Below are positions 29,512 to 37,739 of a stretch of DNA of 38,778 nt, in pieces (positions within the stretch are counted from its first letter, which is position 1; every line of letters starts with the position of its first letter). Both the position numbers and the translations under genes were made by a program. The notes below the pieces were generated by a model. The model saw only the letters and a list, made by a program, of their open reading frames with translations. It was not told the origin of the DNA and did no database searches. The DNA is from Myxococcales bacterium UBA1660 (lineage in GTDB: Bacteria > Myxococcota_A > Polyangia > Polyangiales > Houyiibacteriaceae), in assembly GCA_002320815.1 (NCBI GenBank), contig DCLA01000111.1, positions 92,812 to 131,589 on the forward strand. Direction: 5' to 3'.

Positions 29512-30942
29512 GTGCGCATTCGCCTCCTCCCCCTGCTGCTCGCGCTCGCCTGTGGTGGCGCGCCCGAGGTGCCCACCACCCGGGTGGAAGCGGTCACCGT
29601 GGCAGAGCCGACGCTGCTGGTCCCCTCGTTGCGCTGCGAGGACCTCACGCCCGGGGAGCGCCCCCTCGCGGTGAGCCCGGAAGGCGACCTCTGGTTGGCC
29701 GGCGCGGAGGGGCTCCGGACCTTGGGAACCAACGGCGAGATGCACCCCATCGCGGCCGAGCTCGAGGGCGAGGTCGAGTCCCTGGTCGCCTGGAGCGACC
29801 AGGTCGCCACCGCGGTGGTCGATGGCCAGGCCTGGCGCATCGAGCCCGAAGGCGCCCGCTACCTCTTCCTGCCCGAGGGGGTCCGCCAGCCCTCGCTCTT
29901 CTGCGGAGACCTCGAGCGCGACGGCCAGGCGGCGCTGGTCAACGCCGAGGGCATCTACGAGCGCGCCGCCGGCCAGTGGTGGGCCCTCGGCCCCGACGAG
30001 GGCGAACGCTTCGAGGACGTCGAATGGCTGGCCACCGTCGACGGCGCCTGCGCGGCCCCTGGCGGCGGTCTCTGGTTCGGCGAGGATCGGCAGTACGTCC
30101 GGGTCGACGCGAGCTCGATGGCCATCTTCCACATCGCCGAGGCGACCGGGCCGGCGGTGGTCGGCGAGGTCTTCGGCGTGGCCATCCCCGCGCGGGACCA
30201 GCTGCTCTTCGCGCGGGAGCGCGGGCCCGACGACGGCGAGTGGACGCCGGTGACCTTCGCCAAGGGCGTCATCGAGTCGGTGGGCGCCTCGGCGAACGTC
30301 CTCTGGGTCCTGGTGGGCAACCACCTCTACCGTTACGACGGCGAGTGGGGCGAGGCCGACGTCATCCTGCCCAGCGGTGCCGACCGCCTCCTGGCCCACG
30401 CGGCCGGCGGCGTCTGGGCCGTGGGCGACGATCAGGCTTGTCACATCGGCGAGGCCCCGGTACGGCTGCGCGGGATCCGGCCCATGGAGCACTTCCTGAC
30501 CCAGACGACCGACGTCGTCGTCGAGTCGGCTGGCGAGGTCGTCCTCGCCGTCGACGGCGAACCCACCACCGGCGTGGCCGGCGACGAGCCCGGGCTGTGG
30601 GTCTTCTCCCAGCTGCCCCTCGGCGGACCGGGCTGGCACGAGCTCACGGTCACCAGCGACGCTGGCTCCCGCCGCCTGAGCTACCGGGTGATGGCCGGCG
30701 ACGTGTCCTGGGAGATCGACGTGCAGCCCATCTACGAGGACCACTGCGCCTCCTCGAGCTGTCACGGCTCGGACAGCGAGGACACGGTGGACCTCTCGAC
30801 CTACGACGCCTGGTTCGACCGGGCGATCGACATCCAGAACGCGGTCGTGACCGGCCGTATGCCGCGTGATGCCGGCGACGAGTGGAACGGAGACCTGGTG
30901 GCGACGATCGTGGATTGGATCGACGGAGGCATGCAGCCATGA
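29512..30942 (+). CDS. Lipoprotein with C-terminal cytochrome-c-like (CX4CH) motif
   Basis: 476 residues from the GTG at 29512 (lipobox LALAC); an upstream ATG at 29467 would spoil the signal peptide. The middle (about 45-350) has repeated short beta motifs (PLAVSPEGDLWLAGAEGLRTLG, ALVNAEGIYERAAGQWWALG, GVWAVGDDQACHIG), suggesting a beta-propeller. The C-terminal about 75 residues read VSWEIDVQPIYEDHCASSSCHGSDSEDTVDLSTYDAW...IVDWIDGGM, the pattern of surface c-type cytochrome domains in planctomycetes and myxobacteria, with CASSSCH as the possible haem site (CX4CH, not CXXCH). The stop overlaps the next ATG (ATGA). It is the first gene of a four-gene operon. Confidence 0.78.
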   Translation: MRIRLLPLLLALACGGAPEVPTTRVEAVTVAEPTLLVPSLRCEDLTPGERPLAVSPEGDLWLAGAEGLRTLGTNGEMHPIAAELEGEVESLVAWSDQVATAVVDGQAWRIEPEGARYLFLPEGVRQPSLFCGDLERDGQAALVNAEGIYERAAGQWWALGPDEGERFEDVEWLATVDGACAAPGGGLWFGEDRQYVRVDASSMAIFHIAEATGPAVVGEVFGVAIPARDQLLFARERGPDDGEWTPVTFAKGVIESVGASANVLWVLVGNHLYRYDGEWGEADVILPSGADRLLAHAAGGVWAVGDDQACHIGEAPVRLRGIRPMEHFLTQTTDVVVESAGEVVLAVDGEPTTGVAGDEPGLWVFSQLPLGGPGWHELTVTSDAGSRRLSYRVMAGDVSWEIDVQPIYEDHCASSSCHGSDSEDTVDLSTYDAWFDRAIDIQNAVVTGRMPRDAGDEWNGDLVATIVDWIDGGMQP

Positions 30943-31565
30943 AGACGACCTCGTGGATGCTGATGCTGCTCGCGCTGGCGGGCTGCAACGGCCAGATCGG
31001 CGACTCCGCCAGCGGAGAGCCGGAACCGGAGACGCCGGCGACGGTGGCTCCCGAACGGGACCCGGTCGGTGAGGCCACCCTCCCCGCGGGCCGTCGCCTG
31101 CGGCGGATGTCCGCCGAGCAATTCGTCGCCTCCCTCGAGGTGGCCACCGGGGAACGCTGGGCCGACTACGAAGGCTTCGCGGCGGCCATGGGTCGCGCCG
31201 ACTACGGCGAGATCACCGAGGAGGGCCTCGAGCTGAACGTGACCTTTGAGAAGCTCGTCGAGGACGCCGGCCGCGCGACCTGCGAGGACGCCGTCGCCGC
31301 CGACGTCGAGGGCGGAGACACCATCCTCCGGCACGCGACCCTCGCCGACCGGGACCCCGCGAAGTACGCGGCGAACCTGGAGTACCTCTACATGCGCTTC
31401 CTCGGGCAGCCGCTGGCCGAGAACGACGCCCGCCTCACGCCCTGGTTGGACCTGCTGAGCGCAGCCCGCCCGGGCGACGCCGAGATCACCGACACCGTCA
31501 TGCAGCGCCGCTGGACCGCGGTCTGCGTGGGCCTCGTCACTCACCCCGACTTCGTGAGCTACTGA
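30939..31565 (+). CDS. Small lipoprotein, DUF1592-like fragment
   Basis: 208 residues, lipobox LALAGC. The body starts with RLRRMSAEQFVASLEVATGERWADY, recalling the 'RLT..QY.NTL.DLLG' opening of DUF1587/DUF1592-type proteins. It ends with WTAVCVGLVTHPDFVSY, recalling the 'LL.SP.F.Y' end of DUF1592/DUF1549 families. It is much shorter than those families and has no CXXCH. It may be a compact partner linking the cytochrome proteins and the DUF1501 protein in the same operon. It is coupled at both ends: ATGA overlap upstream and 1 nt to the next ATG. Confidence 0.65.
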   Translation: MKTTSWMLMLLALAGCNGQIGDSASGEPEPETPATVAPERDPVGEATLPAGRRLRRMSAEQFVASLEVATGERWADYEGFAAAMGRADYGEITEEGLELNVTFEKLVEDAGRATCEDAVAADVEGGDTILRHATLADRDPAKYAANLEYLYMRFLGQPLAENDARLTPWLDLLSAARPGDAEITDTVMQRRWTAVCVGLVTHPDFVSY

Positions 31566-31566
31566 G

Positions 31567-32910
31567 ATGAAGCGACGCACCTTCTTCCAGTCCCTCCTCG
31601 GCGCCGGCGCCTTCGCCGCCGTCACTCCCCGGGCGCTCCGGCTCTTCGCCGACGAGCCCGAGGACCAGCGCTTCATCTCCCTCTACTTCAACGGCGGCTG
31701 GGACGTGCTGCTCGGACCGGACGCGCGGCGCCCCGGCGAGTACGCCGGCCTGCACACCGGCTACGACCTCCTCGACGAGGCCTACCGCGCGCCCCTCGAG
31801 GTGCAGCTGGGCGACTCCACCGTCCTCTGGGGCGCCTCGATGCGGGCCCTGACCCAGTCGGGCGCCGGCGGCGCCGCGCCCCACTCGTCGCTCTGCACCC
31901 TCTTCCGCTCGGTGAACATGAACACGGTCGCGCACCCCGCCGGCCGCGCCTACATGAACACCTTCCGCTCGCCGAGCGGCGTGGTCCCCCGAGGCAGCAG
32001 CCTGGGCACCGTGATGGCGACCGGCGGCGGCCTGAGCGAGGGGTTGGTCCTGCCCAACGTCTCCATCTCCCTGCCGAGCTTCAACGAGGCCTACGCCCCG
32101 GACTACACCGGCGTCCGGACGTCGACGGCGCCGGACATCATCGACCTGCTCACCGCCGGCGAGAGCCTGGGCAACGAGACCGAGGCGCTGCTCCGGGCCG
32201 CCCAGGATGCCACCGGCAGCTGCGTCACCCGGGCCTACGATGGTCGCCGCCCCGCCGATGACCTCCGCGAGAGCCGCAGCCGGGTCCGGCGTCTGCTCTC
32301 CGAGAACATCGGCCGCTACTTCGACATCGACGCCGACACCCCGGAGGCCGCCGAGCTCCGCGGCCGCTACGGGCTCACCCAGAGCGAGGCGCGCAACGCC
32401 CGGGACCCGCGGGTGGTCGCCGCCATCACCGGCCAGCTCCTGTCCACCGGGCTCAGCCGCTCGGTGACCGCGCAGATCCAGACCGGCATGGACACCCACA
32501 ACACCAACTGGCAGACGACCCAGGCCCAGCGGCAGCAGGCGGGTCACGAGGCCATCGCCCACCTGCTCTGGGACCTCCGCCGCGACGACCCGCTGCTCGA
32601 GCGGACGACGGTGGTCATCCACTCGGAGTTCGCGCGGACGCCCAAGATCAACGGCACCGGCGGGCGCGACCACTGGTTCGCCAACTCGATCGTGGTCTTC
32701 GGCGGCGGGCTCCGGCGCGGCGTCGTCGGCGCCACCCGGGAAGAGAACCTCGGGCTCCAGAAGACCAACCTCGCCACCGGTCTTCCCGACGACGCCGGCG
32801 TGATGCTCAAGCCCGAGCACATCGCCGCCACCCTTGCGCTCGCGAACGGGCTCGACCCATCCATCTTCCGCACCGAAGCGCTCACCGAGTGGGTCGAGGG
32901 AGGCGCCTGA
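31567..32910 (+). CDS. DUF1501 family protein (Tat-type, alkaline-phosphatase-like fold)
   Basis: 447 residues. The N-terminus KRRTFFQSLLGAGAFAAVTP is a twin-arginine signal. DUF1501 motifs: FISLYFNGGWDVLLGPD at the start of the mature domain, ALAGLDTH-like GMDTHNTNWQTT, VVIHSEFARTPKINGTGGRDHW, SIVVFGGGLRRGVVGAT and ALANGLDP. DUF1501 proteins share the sulfatase/alkaline phosphatase fold and are typically encoded next to DUF1549/1592 cytochrome proteins, as here. The substrate is unknown. Its stop overlaps the next ATG (TGATG). Confidence 0.9.
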   Translation: MKRRTFFQSLLGAGAFAAVTPRALRLFADEPEDQRFISLYFNGGWDVLLGPDARRPGEYAGLHTGYDLLDEAYRAPLEVQLGDSTVLWGASMRALTQSGAGGAAPHSSLCTLFRSVNMNTVAHPAGRAYMNTFRSPSGVVPRGSSLGTVMATGGGLSEGLVLPNVSISLPSFNEAYAPDYTGVRTSTAPDIIDLLTAGESLGNETEALLRAAQDATGSCVTRAYDGRRPADDLRESRSRVRRLLSENIGRYFDIDADTPEAAELRGRYGLTQSEARNARDPRVVAAITGQLLSTGLSRSVTAQIQTGMDTHNTNWQTTQAQRQQAGHEAIAHLLWDLRRDDPLLERTTVVIHSEFARTPKINGTGGRDHWFANSIVVFGGGLRRGVVGATREENLGLQKTNLATGLPDDAGVMLKPEHIAATLALANGLDPSIFRTEALTEWVEGGA

Positions 32911-34535
32911 TGAACCGCTGGATCCTCATCGCGGCCCTCGCCGCGCCCTTCGCCACCGCGAACCTCACCCAGGCCCAGGCGGTCTGCGCCCCGCAGGACG
33001 AGGGCGAGCAGGTGGGCCAACACCAGCTGCTCCGGCAGCTCTCGCTCGACCTCCGGGGCCGCATCCCCACCATCGACGAGTACCAGCGGCTCGCCGCGGG
33101 CGAGACCGTCGACGCGGTGCTCCTGGACGAGATCCTCGCCAGCGAGGAGTACTACGCGCAGGTCCGCCGGGACCATCGCGCCTTGATGTGGGGCAGCCTC
33201 GGGCTCCTGGACGACCTCCCCGGGGGCGCCTTCCGCCTGCGCCGGATGGGCACCGGCATCTGGCGGCTGCCGAACATGCGGCGCCGCTACCGGGGTCGGA
33301 ACAACGTCGAGTGCCTGAACCAGGCGCACCCCGCGGACGCCTACGACGCCTCCGGACGCCCGACGCCCATCCGCACCTTCGCCGACGCCTCGTGTGACGG
33401 CGGCGCTTGCCAGCAAGAGGGCTACGTGATGGTGGCGCCCTACTGGGATCCGGAGAACCCGGTGAAGGTCTGCGCGTGGGACGCCATGCGCGTGAGCACC
33501 GGCCTCGATGGGAACTCCTGCGACGTCTACAACGTCGATGCGGGCTGTGGGTGCGGGGCCAACCTCCGCCACTGCATGCCCCAGCCGGGGAGCGACGCCC
33601 AGGACGCCGTCCGCGACGCCCTCGAGGAAGAGGGCCCGCGCATCTTCGAGCACATCATCCGCAACGGCCGCTCCTACCTGGAGGCCTTCACCACCCGCGA
33701 GACGGTGCTCAACGGTCCCTCGGCGTTCTTCTACCGGAACTTCTCCGGCGCCGAGAGCGAGTACACCGGCGGGGCCCGGGTCTACGACGCGGACATGGGC
33801 TCGGTCCCCAACATCCCCTTCACCGCGCCGAACGACTGGCGGGTGGTCGAGCGGTCCGACGCTCACGCCGGCGTGCTGACGACGATGCTCTACGACATCC
33901 GCTTCGCCAGCAACCGCGCCCGCGCCAACCGCTTCTACACCGCGTTCCGCTGCGAGCCCTTCGTGCCCCCGGCCGACGGCCTCCCCGCCGAAGAGGGCGG
34001 TGATCCGGAGCCCAACCTGCGCGAGCGCACCGGCTGCAGCTCCTGTCACCAGACCCTGGAGGTCGCCGCGGCCCACTTCGGGCGCTGGCGCAACGACTCC
34101 ACCTTCGGCCTCCTCCCCACCGAGGTCATGGACCCGATGGCCGCCCGCGAGGACTGCGCCACCTGCCAGTCCGACGGGGGGCGCCGCTGCTCGACCTTCT
34201 GCAACACCTACTTCGTCACCGCCGACAACAGCCACGTCTCGACCGTCGAGGAGTGGGGCGGCTACCCGCTGGCGCGCACCTACCTGAACGACACCGAGGC
34301 CGCCGCCGTCATGGCCGGACCCGCCGGCCTGGTGGACGAGCCCGCCGAGATGGAGAAGGTCGCCAGCTGCACCGTGCGCACCGTGGCCGAGCGCATGCTC
34401 GGCCGCGAGCTGCATCGCGACGAGTACCTCACCTGGGTCCCGGAGCTCGCCCAGAGCTTCGCCGAGGGCGGGTACGACTACACCGCGCTGGTCCGCGAGG
34501 TCGCCACCAGCGAGGTCTACCGCACCATCCGCTGA
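32910..34535 (+). CDS. Exported DUF1549/DUF1592-type c-type cytochrome protein
   Basis: 541 residues with a signal peptide (MNRWILIAALAAPFATANLTQAQA). The mature protein opens with QHQLLRQLSLDLRGRIPTIDEYQRL, the DUF1549 hallmark 'R.sLDL.GrlPt..E'. It continues with SYLEAFTTRETVLNGPSAFFYRNF, and has one CXXCH haem site in RTGCSSCHQTLEVAAAHFGRW. A second Cys cluster (CATCQSDGGRRCSTFCNTYF) is probably structural. It ends with AQSFAEGGYDYTALVREVATSEVYR, the family's usual close. It is the last gene of the coupled operon and the likely electron-transfer partner of the DUF1501 protein. Confidence 0.83.
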   Translation: MNRWILIAALAAPFATANLTQAQAVCAPQDEGEQVGQHQLLRQLSLDLRGRIPTIDEYQRLAAGETVDAVLLDEILASEEYYAQVRRDHRALMWGSLGLLDDLPGGAFRLRRMGTGIWRLPNMRRRYRGRNNVECLNQAHPADAYDASGRPTPIRTFADASCDGGACQQEGYVMVAPYWDPENPVKVCAWDAMRVSTGLDGNSCDVYNVDAGCGCGANLRHCMPQPGSDAQDAVRDALEEEGPRIFEHIIRNGRSYLEAFTTRETVLNGPSAFFYRNFSGAESEYTGGARVYDADMGSVPNIPFTAPNDWRVVERSDAHAGVLTTMLYDIRFASNRARANRFYTAFRCEPFVPPADGLPAEEGGDPEPNLRERTGCSSCHQTLEVAAAHFGRWRNDSTFGLLPTEVMDPMAAREDCATCQSDGGRRCSTFCNTYFVTADNSHVSTVEEWGGYPLARTYLNDTEAAAVMAGPAGLVDEPAEMEKVASCTVRTVAERMLGRELHRDEYLTWVPELAQSFAEGGYDYTALVREVATSEVYRTIR

Positions 34536-34582
34536 AAGGTCGTCGCGTTGACCCGCTCCCAGGGATTGGGGAGGCTGCCGCC

Positions 34583-35872
34583 ATGCGGTGGCTTTCCCCC
34601 TGGGTCGCGATGGTCCTCCTGCTCGGCGCCTGCGGCGACGACGACGGCGATGGAGCGCCCCCCGACTCGGGCATCGATGCCGGCGTGGACGCGGGTCCCC
34701 GGGACCTGGGTCAGCCCCCTGCGCCCATCGCGAAGCGCCCCTGGGTGCTGGGCACCACGACCACCAGCGCGGTGGTCCGCTGGGAGGTCCCCGAGGAGCC
34801 CGAGTCGGTCACGCTGACCTGGACCCCGGAAGCCGGCGGCGAGGCCACCACCGTCGAGGGCACCACCGAGGCCTACGAGTCGACCCTCGACCACGGGCTC
34901 GGGTTCCCCACGATCGACTTCCCCGACCTCCCGGGCACCTACCACCTGCAAGAGGTCCGCATCACCGGCCTCGATCCGGCCACCTGCTACACCTACGAGG
35001 TCCCCGCGTTGGCCGAGGGCGGCCGCTTCTGCACCATGCACGAGGCGACCGATCACGAGACGCCCATCGAGCTCCTGGTCATCGGGGACACCAGCCCGGT
35101 CCTCGGCCGGACGGGAGGTCTCCTGGAACAGCTCGCCGAGCCCGAGGTGGAGATGACGCTCCACGCCGGCGACCTGCAGTACTACGACGCGCTCATCGAG
35201 ACCTGGGCGGTCTGGTTCGGCGCCCACGAGCCCATCCTGGCCCAGGGCGCCTTCTGGCCGACCATCGGCAACCACGAGCAGGAGCGCGAGGGTGAATACG
35301 AGCAGACCTACGCGCGCTACTTCGCCGACCCGGCCACCGACGCCGAGGGCAACCCCGACGGGAACACCGCCGCCTACCACTTCCAGAGCGGCGGCGTGCA
35401 CTTCTTCTCCGTGAACAGCGAGGACGACATCGGCGAGTTCGACGCCGACTTCTCCTGGCTCGAAGAGGGCCTCACCGCCGCCGAGGCCAGCGAGGGCTTC
35501 CGCTTCTCCATCGTCTTCTTCCACCGGCCCATCTACACGCTGGCCGAGCACGCGCCCTCCGAGTCGCTGCGCGCGATCCTGGAGCCCATCCTGCAGCGTC
35601 ACGAGGTCGCGCTGGTCCTCCAGGGGCACAACCACGTCTACGAGCGCTTCGACGTCGACGGCCTCCCCTACGTCGTCACCGGGGGCGGCGGGAGCGGCAT
35701 CTACGGCCTCGACGACCAGGTCGAGGTGCGCCCCGACGAGGTCCCCCTGCGCGTCGCCGCCGGCGCCTTCATCCACGGCGTGCGGGTCACCATCACCGCG
35801 ACCGAGATGCACCTCCGGGCCATCGACGCCGAGGGCGCCATCCGGGACGAGGTGCGTTTCGCCCTCGATTGA
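34583..35872 (+). CDS. Purple-acid-phosphatase-like metallophosphoesterase lipoprotein
   Basis: 429 residues, lipobox LLGAC followed by an Asp/Gly linker. An N-terminal fibronectin-like domain (KRPWVLGTTTTSAVVRWEV...ITGLDPATCYTYEV) precedes a calcineurin-type phosphoesterase with all five purple-acid-phosphatase blocks: GDTSP, HAGDLQYYD, TIGNHE, VFFHRP and GHNHVYER. It predicts a bimetal phosphatase on the cell surface, possibly for phosphate scavenging. A GGGGAGG Shine-Dalgarno sequence lies about 9 nt before the ATG, unlike the leaderless-type neighbours. It follows the cytochrome operon by 47 nt. Confidence 0.9.
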   Translation: MRWLSPWVAMVLLLGACGDDDGDGAPPDSGIDAGVDAGPRDLGQPPAPIAKRPWVLGTTTTSAVVRWEVPEEPESVTLTWTPEAGGEATTVEGTTEAYESTLDHGLGFPTIDFPDLPGTYHLQEVRITGLDPATCYTYEVPALAEGGRFCTMHEATDHETPIELLVIGDTSPVLGRTGGLLEQLAEPEVEMTLHAGDLQYYDALIETWAVWFGAHEPILAQGAFWPTIGNHEQEREGEYEQTYARYFADPATDAEGNPDGNTAAYHFQSGGVHFFSVNSEDDIGEFDADFSWLEEGLTAAEASEGFRFSIVFFHRPIYTLAEHAPSESLRAILEPILQRHEVALVLQGHNHVYERFDVDGLPYVVTGGGGSGIYGLDDQVEVRPDEVPLRVAAGAFIHGVRVTITATEMHLRAIDAEGAIRDEVRFALD

Positions 35873-35899
35873 GGGCTGGCGGCCGACGAGCAGGCGGGC

Positions 35900-35905
35900 C
35901 ACGCT
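35900..35905 (+). promoter_or_regulatory. Putative -10 (CACGCT) exactly 6 nt before a GTG start
   Basis: CACGCT-CCGGCG-GTG precedes the GH-A-like gene. The hexamer is a poor TATAAT match; only its position fits the pattern. Confidence 0.22.
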
Positions 35906-35911
35906 CCGGCG

Positions 35912-37672
35912 GTGAAGGGGAGCATCCGCTGGGTCACCTGGGCCTCGTTGGCCGCCGTCGCGCTGGGGGCCCTCTGGTGCTGTCGCCGCGAGGTCACCGG
36001 GGACCTCGACGAGGAGCTGGTCGACGTCTCCGGGTCGGGGTCCGAGACTCCGCACGAGGGCGCCCCGCTGGGCCAGAACCTGGCGGAGATCGGTTACCCC
36101 TACCGGCACTTCCCCTTCGTCGACCTGATGCGCTCCGCGGACCCCTTCCGCTCCGGCACCGCCGACGAGTGGAACGACCAGCGCGCGCTGGAGCTGCGCC
36201 CCGATGGCTACCCGGCCCGCCTCGCACCGGGCCAGCTCGCCCGCACCTTCCTCATCGGCGGCGACCACCCGCACATGAGCGGTGAGGTCACCATCTTCTA
36301 CGAAGGCAGCGGGCGCATCGACTACCGCGGCGGCGTGGAGGGCGTCGAGCGCGCCCCGGGCCGCGACGTGGTGACCCTCCGGGACCGTGATGGCCTCTGG
36401 ATCGAGATCCTGGAGACCGACCCGGCCGACCCGCTGCGGCACATCCGGGTCATCGCGCCCGGGGGACGCTGCGAGGCGAACGGCGACCTCTGCGACGGCG
36501 AGTGCTCCTGCGCGAGCTTCGCGGAGACCTACGAAGAGCAGCCCTTCCATCCGACCTTCCTGGCCGAGCATCGGCCCTTCGACGTGCTCCGCTTCATGAA
36601 CTGGATGCGCGTCAACCGGGTGCGCGGTGGCGAGGAGGCGCGGCCTCGGTGGCCCATCCGCACCTGGGACGAGTACCCCGGCGTGGACCACGCCCAGTGG
36701 TACCCGGTGCCCATCGACGTGATGATCGACCTGGCCAACGCCACCGCGAGCGCGCCTTGGTTCACGGTGCCGCACCTGGCCGACGACGCCTTCGTGCGCC
36801 GCCTCGCCGAGCGCATCCGCGAGCGGCTGGATCCCTCCCTGAAGGTGTACGTGGAGTACACCAACGAGGCCTGGAACGACCTCTTCCTCCAGTCCCAGGA
36901 GGTCGCCGCCGAGGGCTGCCGGACCCGTTCACCGAACCCCGCCGCCGAATGCGACGACGACGGCGACGGCACGCTCTGCGAGTACGGCGACTGGAACGAG
37001 ACCCAGGAGCGCTGCTTCGCCTACGGCCGCGAGTACTTCGCCCAGCGTACGGCGCAGATCGGTGCCGTCTTCGACGAGGTCTTCGGCGACGACCCCCGGG
37101 TGGTCACCGTGCTCGGCATGCAGGTGGGGTCGCTGCGCGACTGGGGCCCGCGGATGCTCGGCCTCGCGTGGAAGGAAGGCGAGACCGTCGCCGAACGCAT
37201 CGACGCGGTCGCGGTCGCTCCCTACTTCGGCGGCGGCGAGCCCCCCGCCGACTTCGACGCCGTCTTCGCGCGCGCTCCCCTCCCGGGGGGCGACGAGACC
37301 TACGCGGTCCTGGTCGGCGAGCCGCCCGACGGCGGCCCGCTCCAGTGGATCGTCCGCGACCTCCACGCCCTACGCGCCATCGACCCCGAGCTCGAGCTCG
37401 TCGCCTACGAGGGCGGCCAGCACTTCCTGGCCCTCGGCGACGAAGGCAAGGTCCCGATGCTCATGGAGGCCAACCGCGACCCCCGCATGGGCGAACTCTA
37501 CGACGAGTACCTCCGCCGCTGGTCCACGCTGACGGATGGCGCCCTCTTCGTGCACTACGGCAGCCCCTCCCTCTGGAGCCAATGGGGCACCTGGGGCTCC
37601 AAGGAGTACCAGGGCCAACCCGTCACCGAGGCCCCCAAACACCAAGCCCTCCTCCGCTACCTCGCCCACTGA
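35912..37672 (+). CDS. Exported clan GH-A-like glycoside hydrolase-type protein
   Basis: 586 residues from a GTG start. One N-terminal hydrophobic segment (WVTWASLAAVALGALWCC) serves as signal anchor or lipobox-like leader. The N-terminal about 200 residues are beta-rich. The rest resembles a TIM barrel of clan GH-A: VLRFMNWMRVNR, VPIDVMIDLANATASAPWFTVPH, and VYVEYTNEAWN, where 'NE' marks a probable acid/base Glu. ELVAYEGGQHF carries a probable nucleophile Glu near the expected strand 7. This 'EYxNExWN' family is found in myxobacterial and marine genomes with no defined substrate. Between the barrel halves sits a Cys-containing acidic insert (CDDDGDGTLCEYG). It is followed directly by the REP-like repeats. 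Confidence 0.75.
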   Translation: MKGSIRWVTWASLAAVALGALWCCRREVTGDLDEELVDVSGSGSETPHEGAPLGQNLAEIGYPYRHFPFVDLMRSADPFRSGTADEWNDQRALELRPDGYPARLAPGQLARTFLIGGDHPHMSGEVTIFYEGSGRIDYRGGVEGVERAPGRDVVTLRDRDGLWIEILETDPADPLRHIRVIAPGGRCEANGDLCDGECSCASFAETYEEQPFHPTFLAEHRPFDVLRFMNWMRVNRVRGGEEARPRWPIRTWDEYPGVDHAQWYPVPIDVMIDLANATASAPWFTVPHLADDAFVRRLAERIRERLDPSLKVYVEYTNEAWNDLFLQSQEVAAEGCRTRSPNPAAECDDDGDGTLCEYGDWNETQERCFAYGREYFAQRTAQIGAVFDEVFGDDPRVVTVLGMQVGSLRDWGPRMLGLAWKEGETVAERIDAVAVAPYFGGGEPPADFDAVFARAPLPGGDETYAVLVGEPPDGGPLQWIVRDLHALRAIDPELELVAYEGGQHFLALGDEGKVPMLMEANRDPRMGELYDEYLRRWSTLTDGALFVHYGSPSLWSQWGTWGSKEYQGQPVTEAPKHQALLRYLAH

Positions 37673-37674
37673 CA

Positions 37675-37701
37675 GGGACGATCGTCGTCATTGTCGTCAT
37701 T
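37675..37701 (+). repeat. REP-like 27-nt repeat unit, copy 3a
   Basis: GGGACGATC plus two GTCGTCATT units, identical to the copy at 167-193. It begins 2 nt after the stop codon of the GH-A-like gene. Confidence 0.85.
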
Positions 37702-37703
37702 CA

Positions 37704-37739
37704 GGGACGATCGTCGTCATCGTCGTCATTGTCGTCATT
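37704..37739 (+). repeat. REP-like repeat unit with three 9-nt tail units, copy 3b
   Basis: GGGACGATC plus GTCGTCATC, GTCGTCATT, GTCGTCATT: one extra 9-nt unit compared with the other copies. Its last bases contain the stop codon of the RAYT gene (TGA, complement of 37735-37737). Confidence 0.85.

Noticed and set aside
37675..37739. CRISPR repeat pair
   Set aside because: Units are separated by only 2 nt and occur in scattered pairs. The adjoining gene is a RAYT, not a cas gene.
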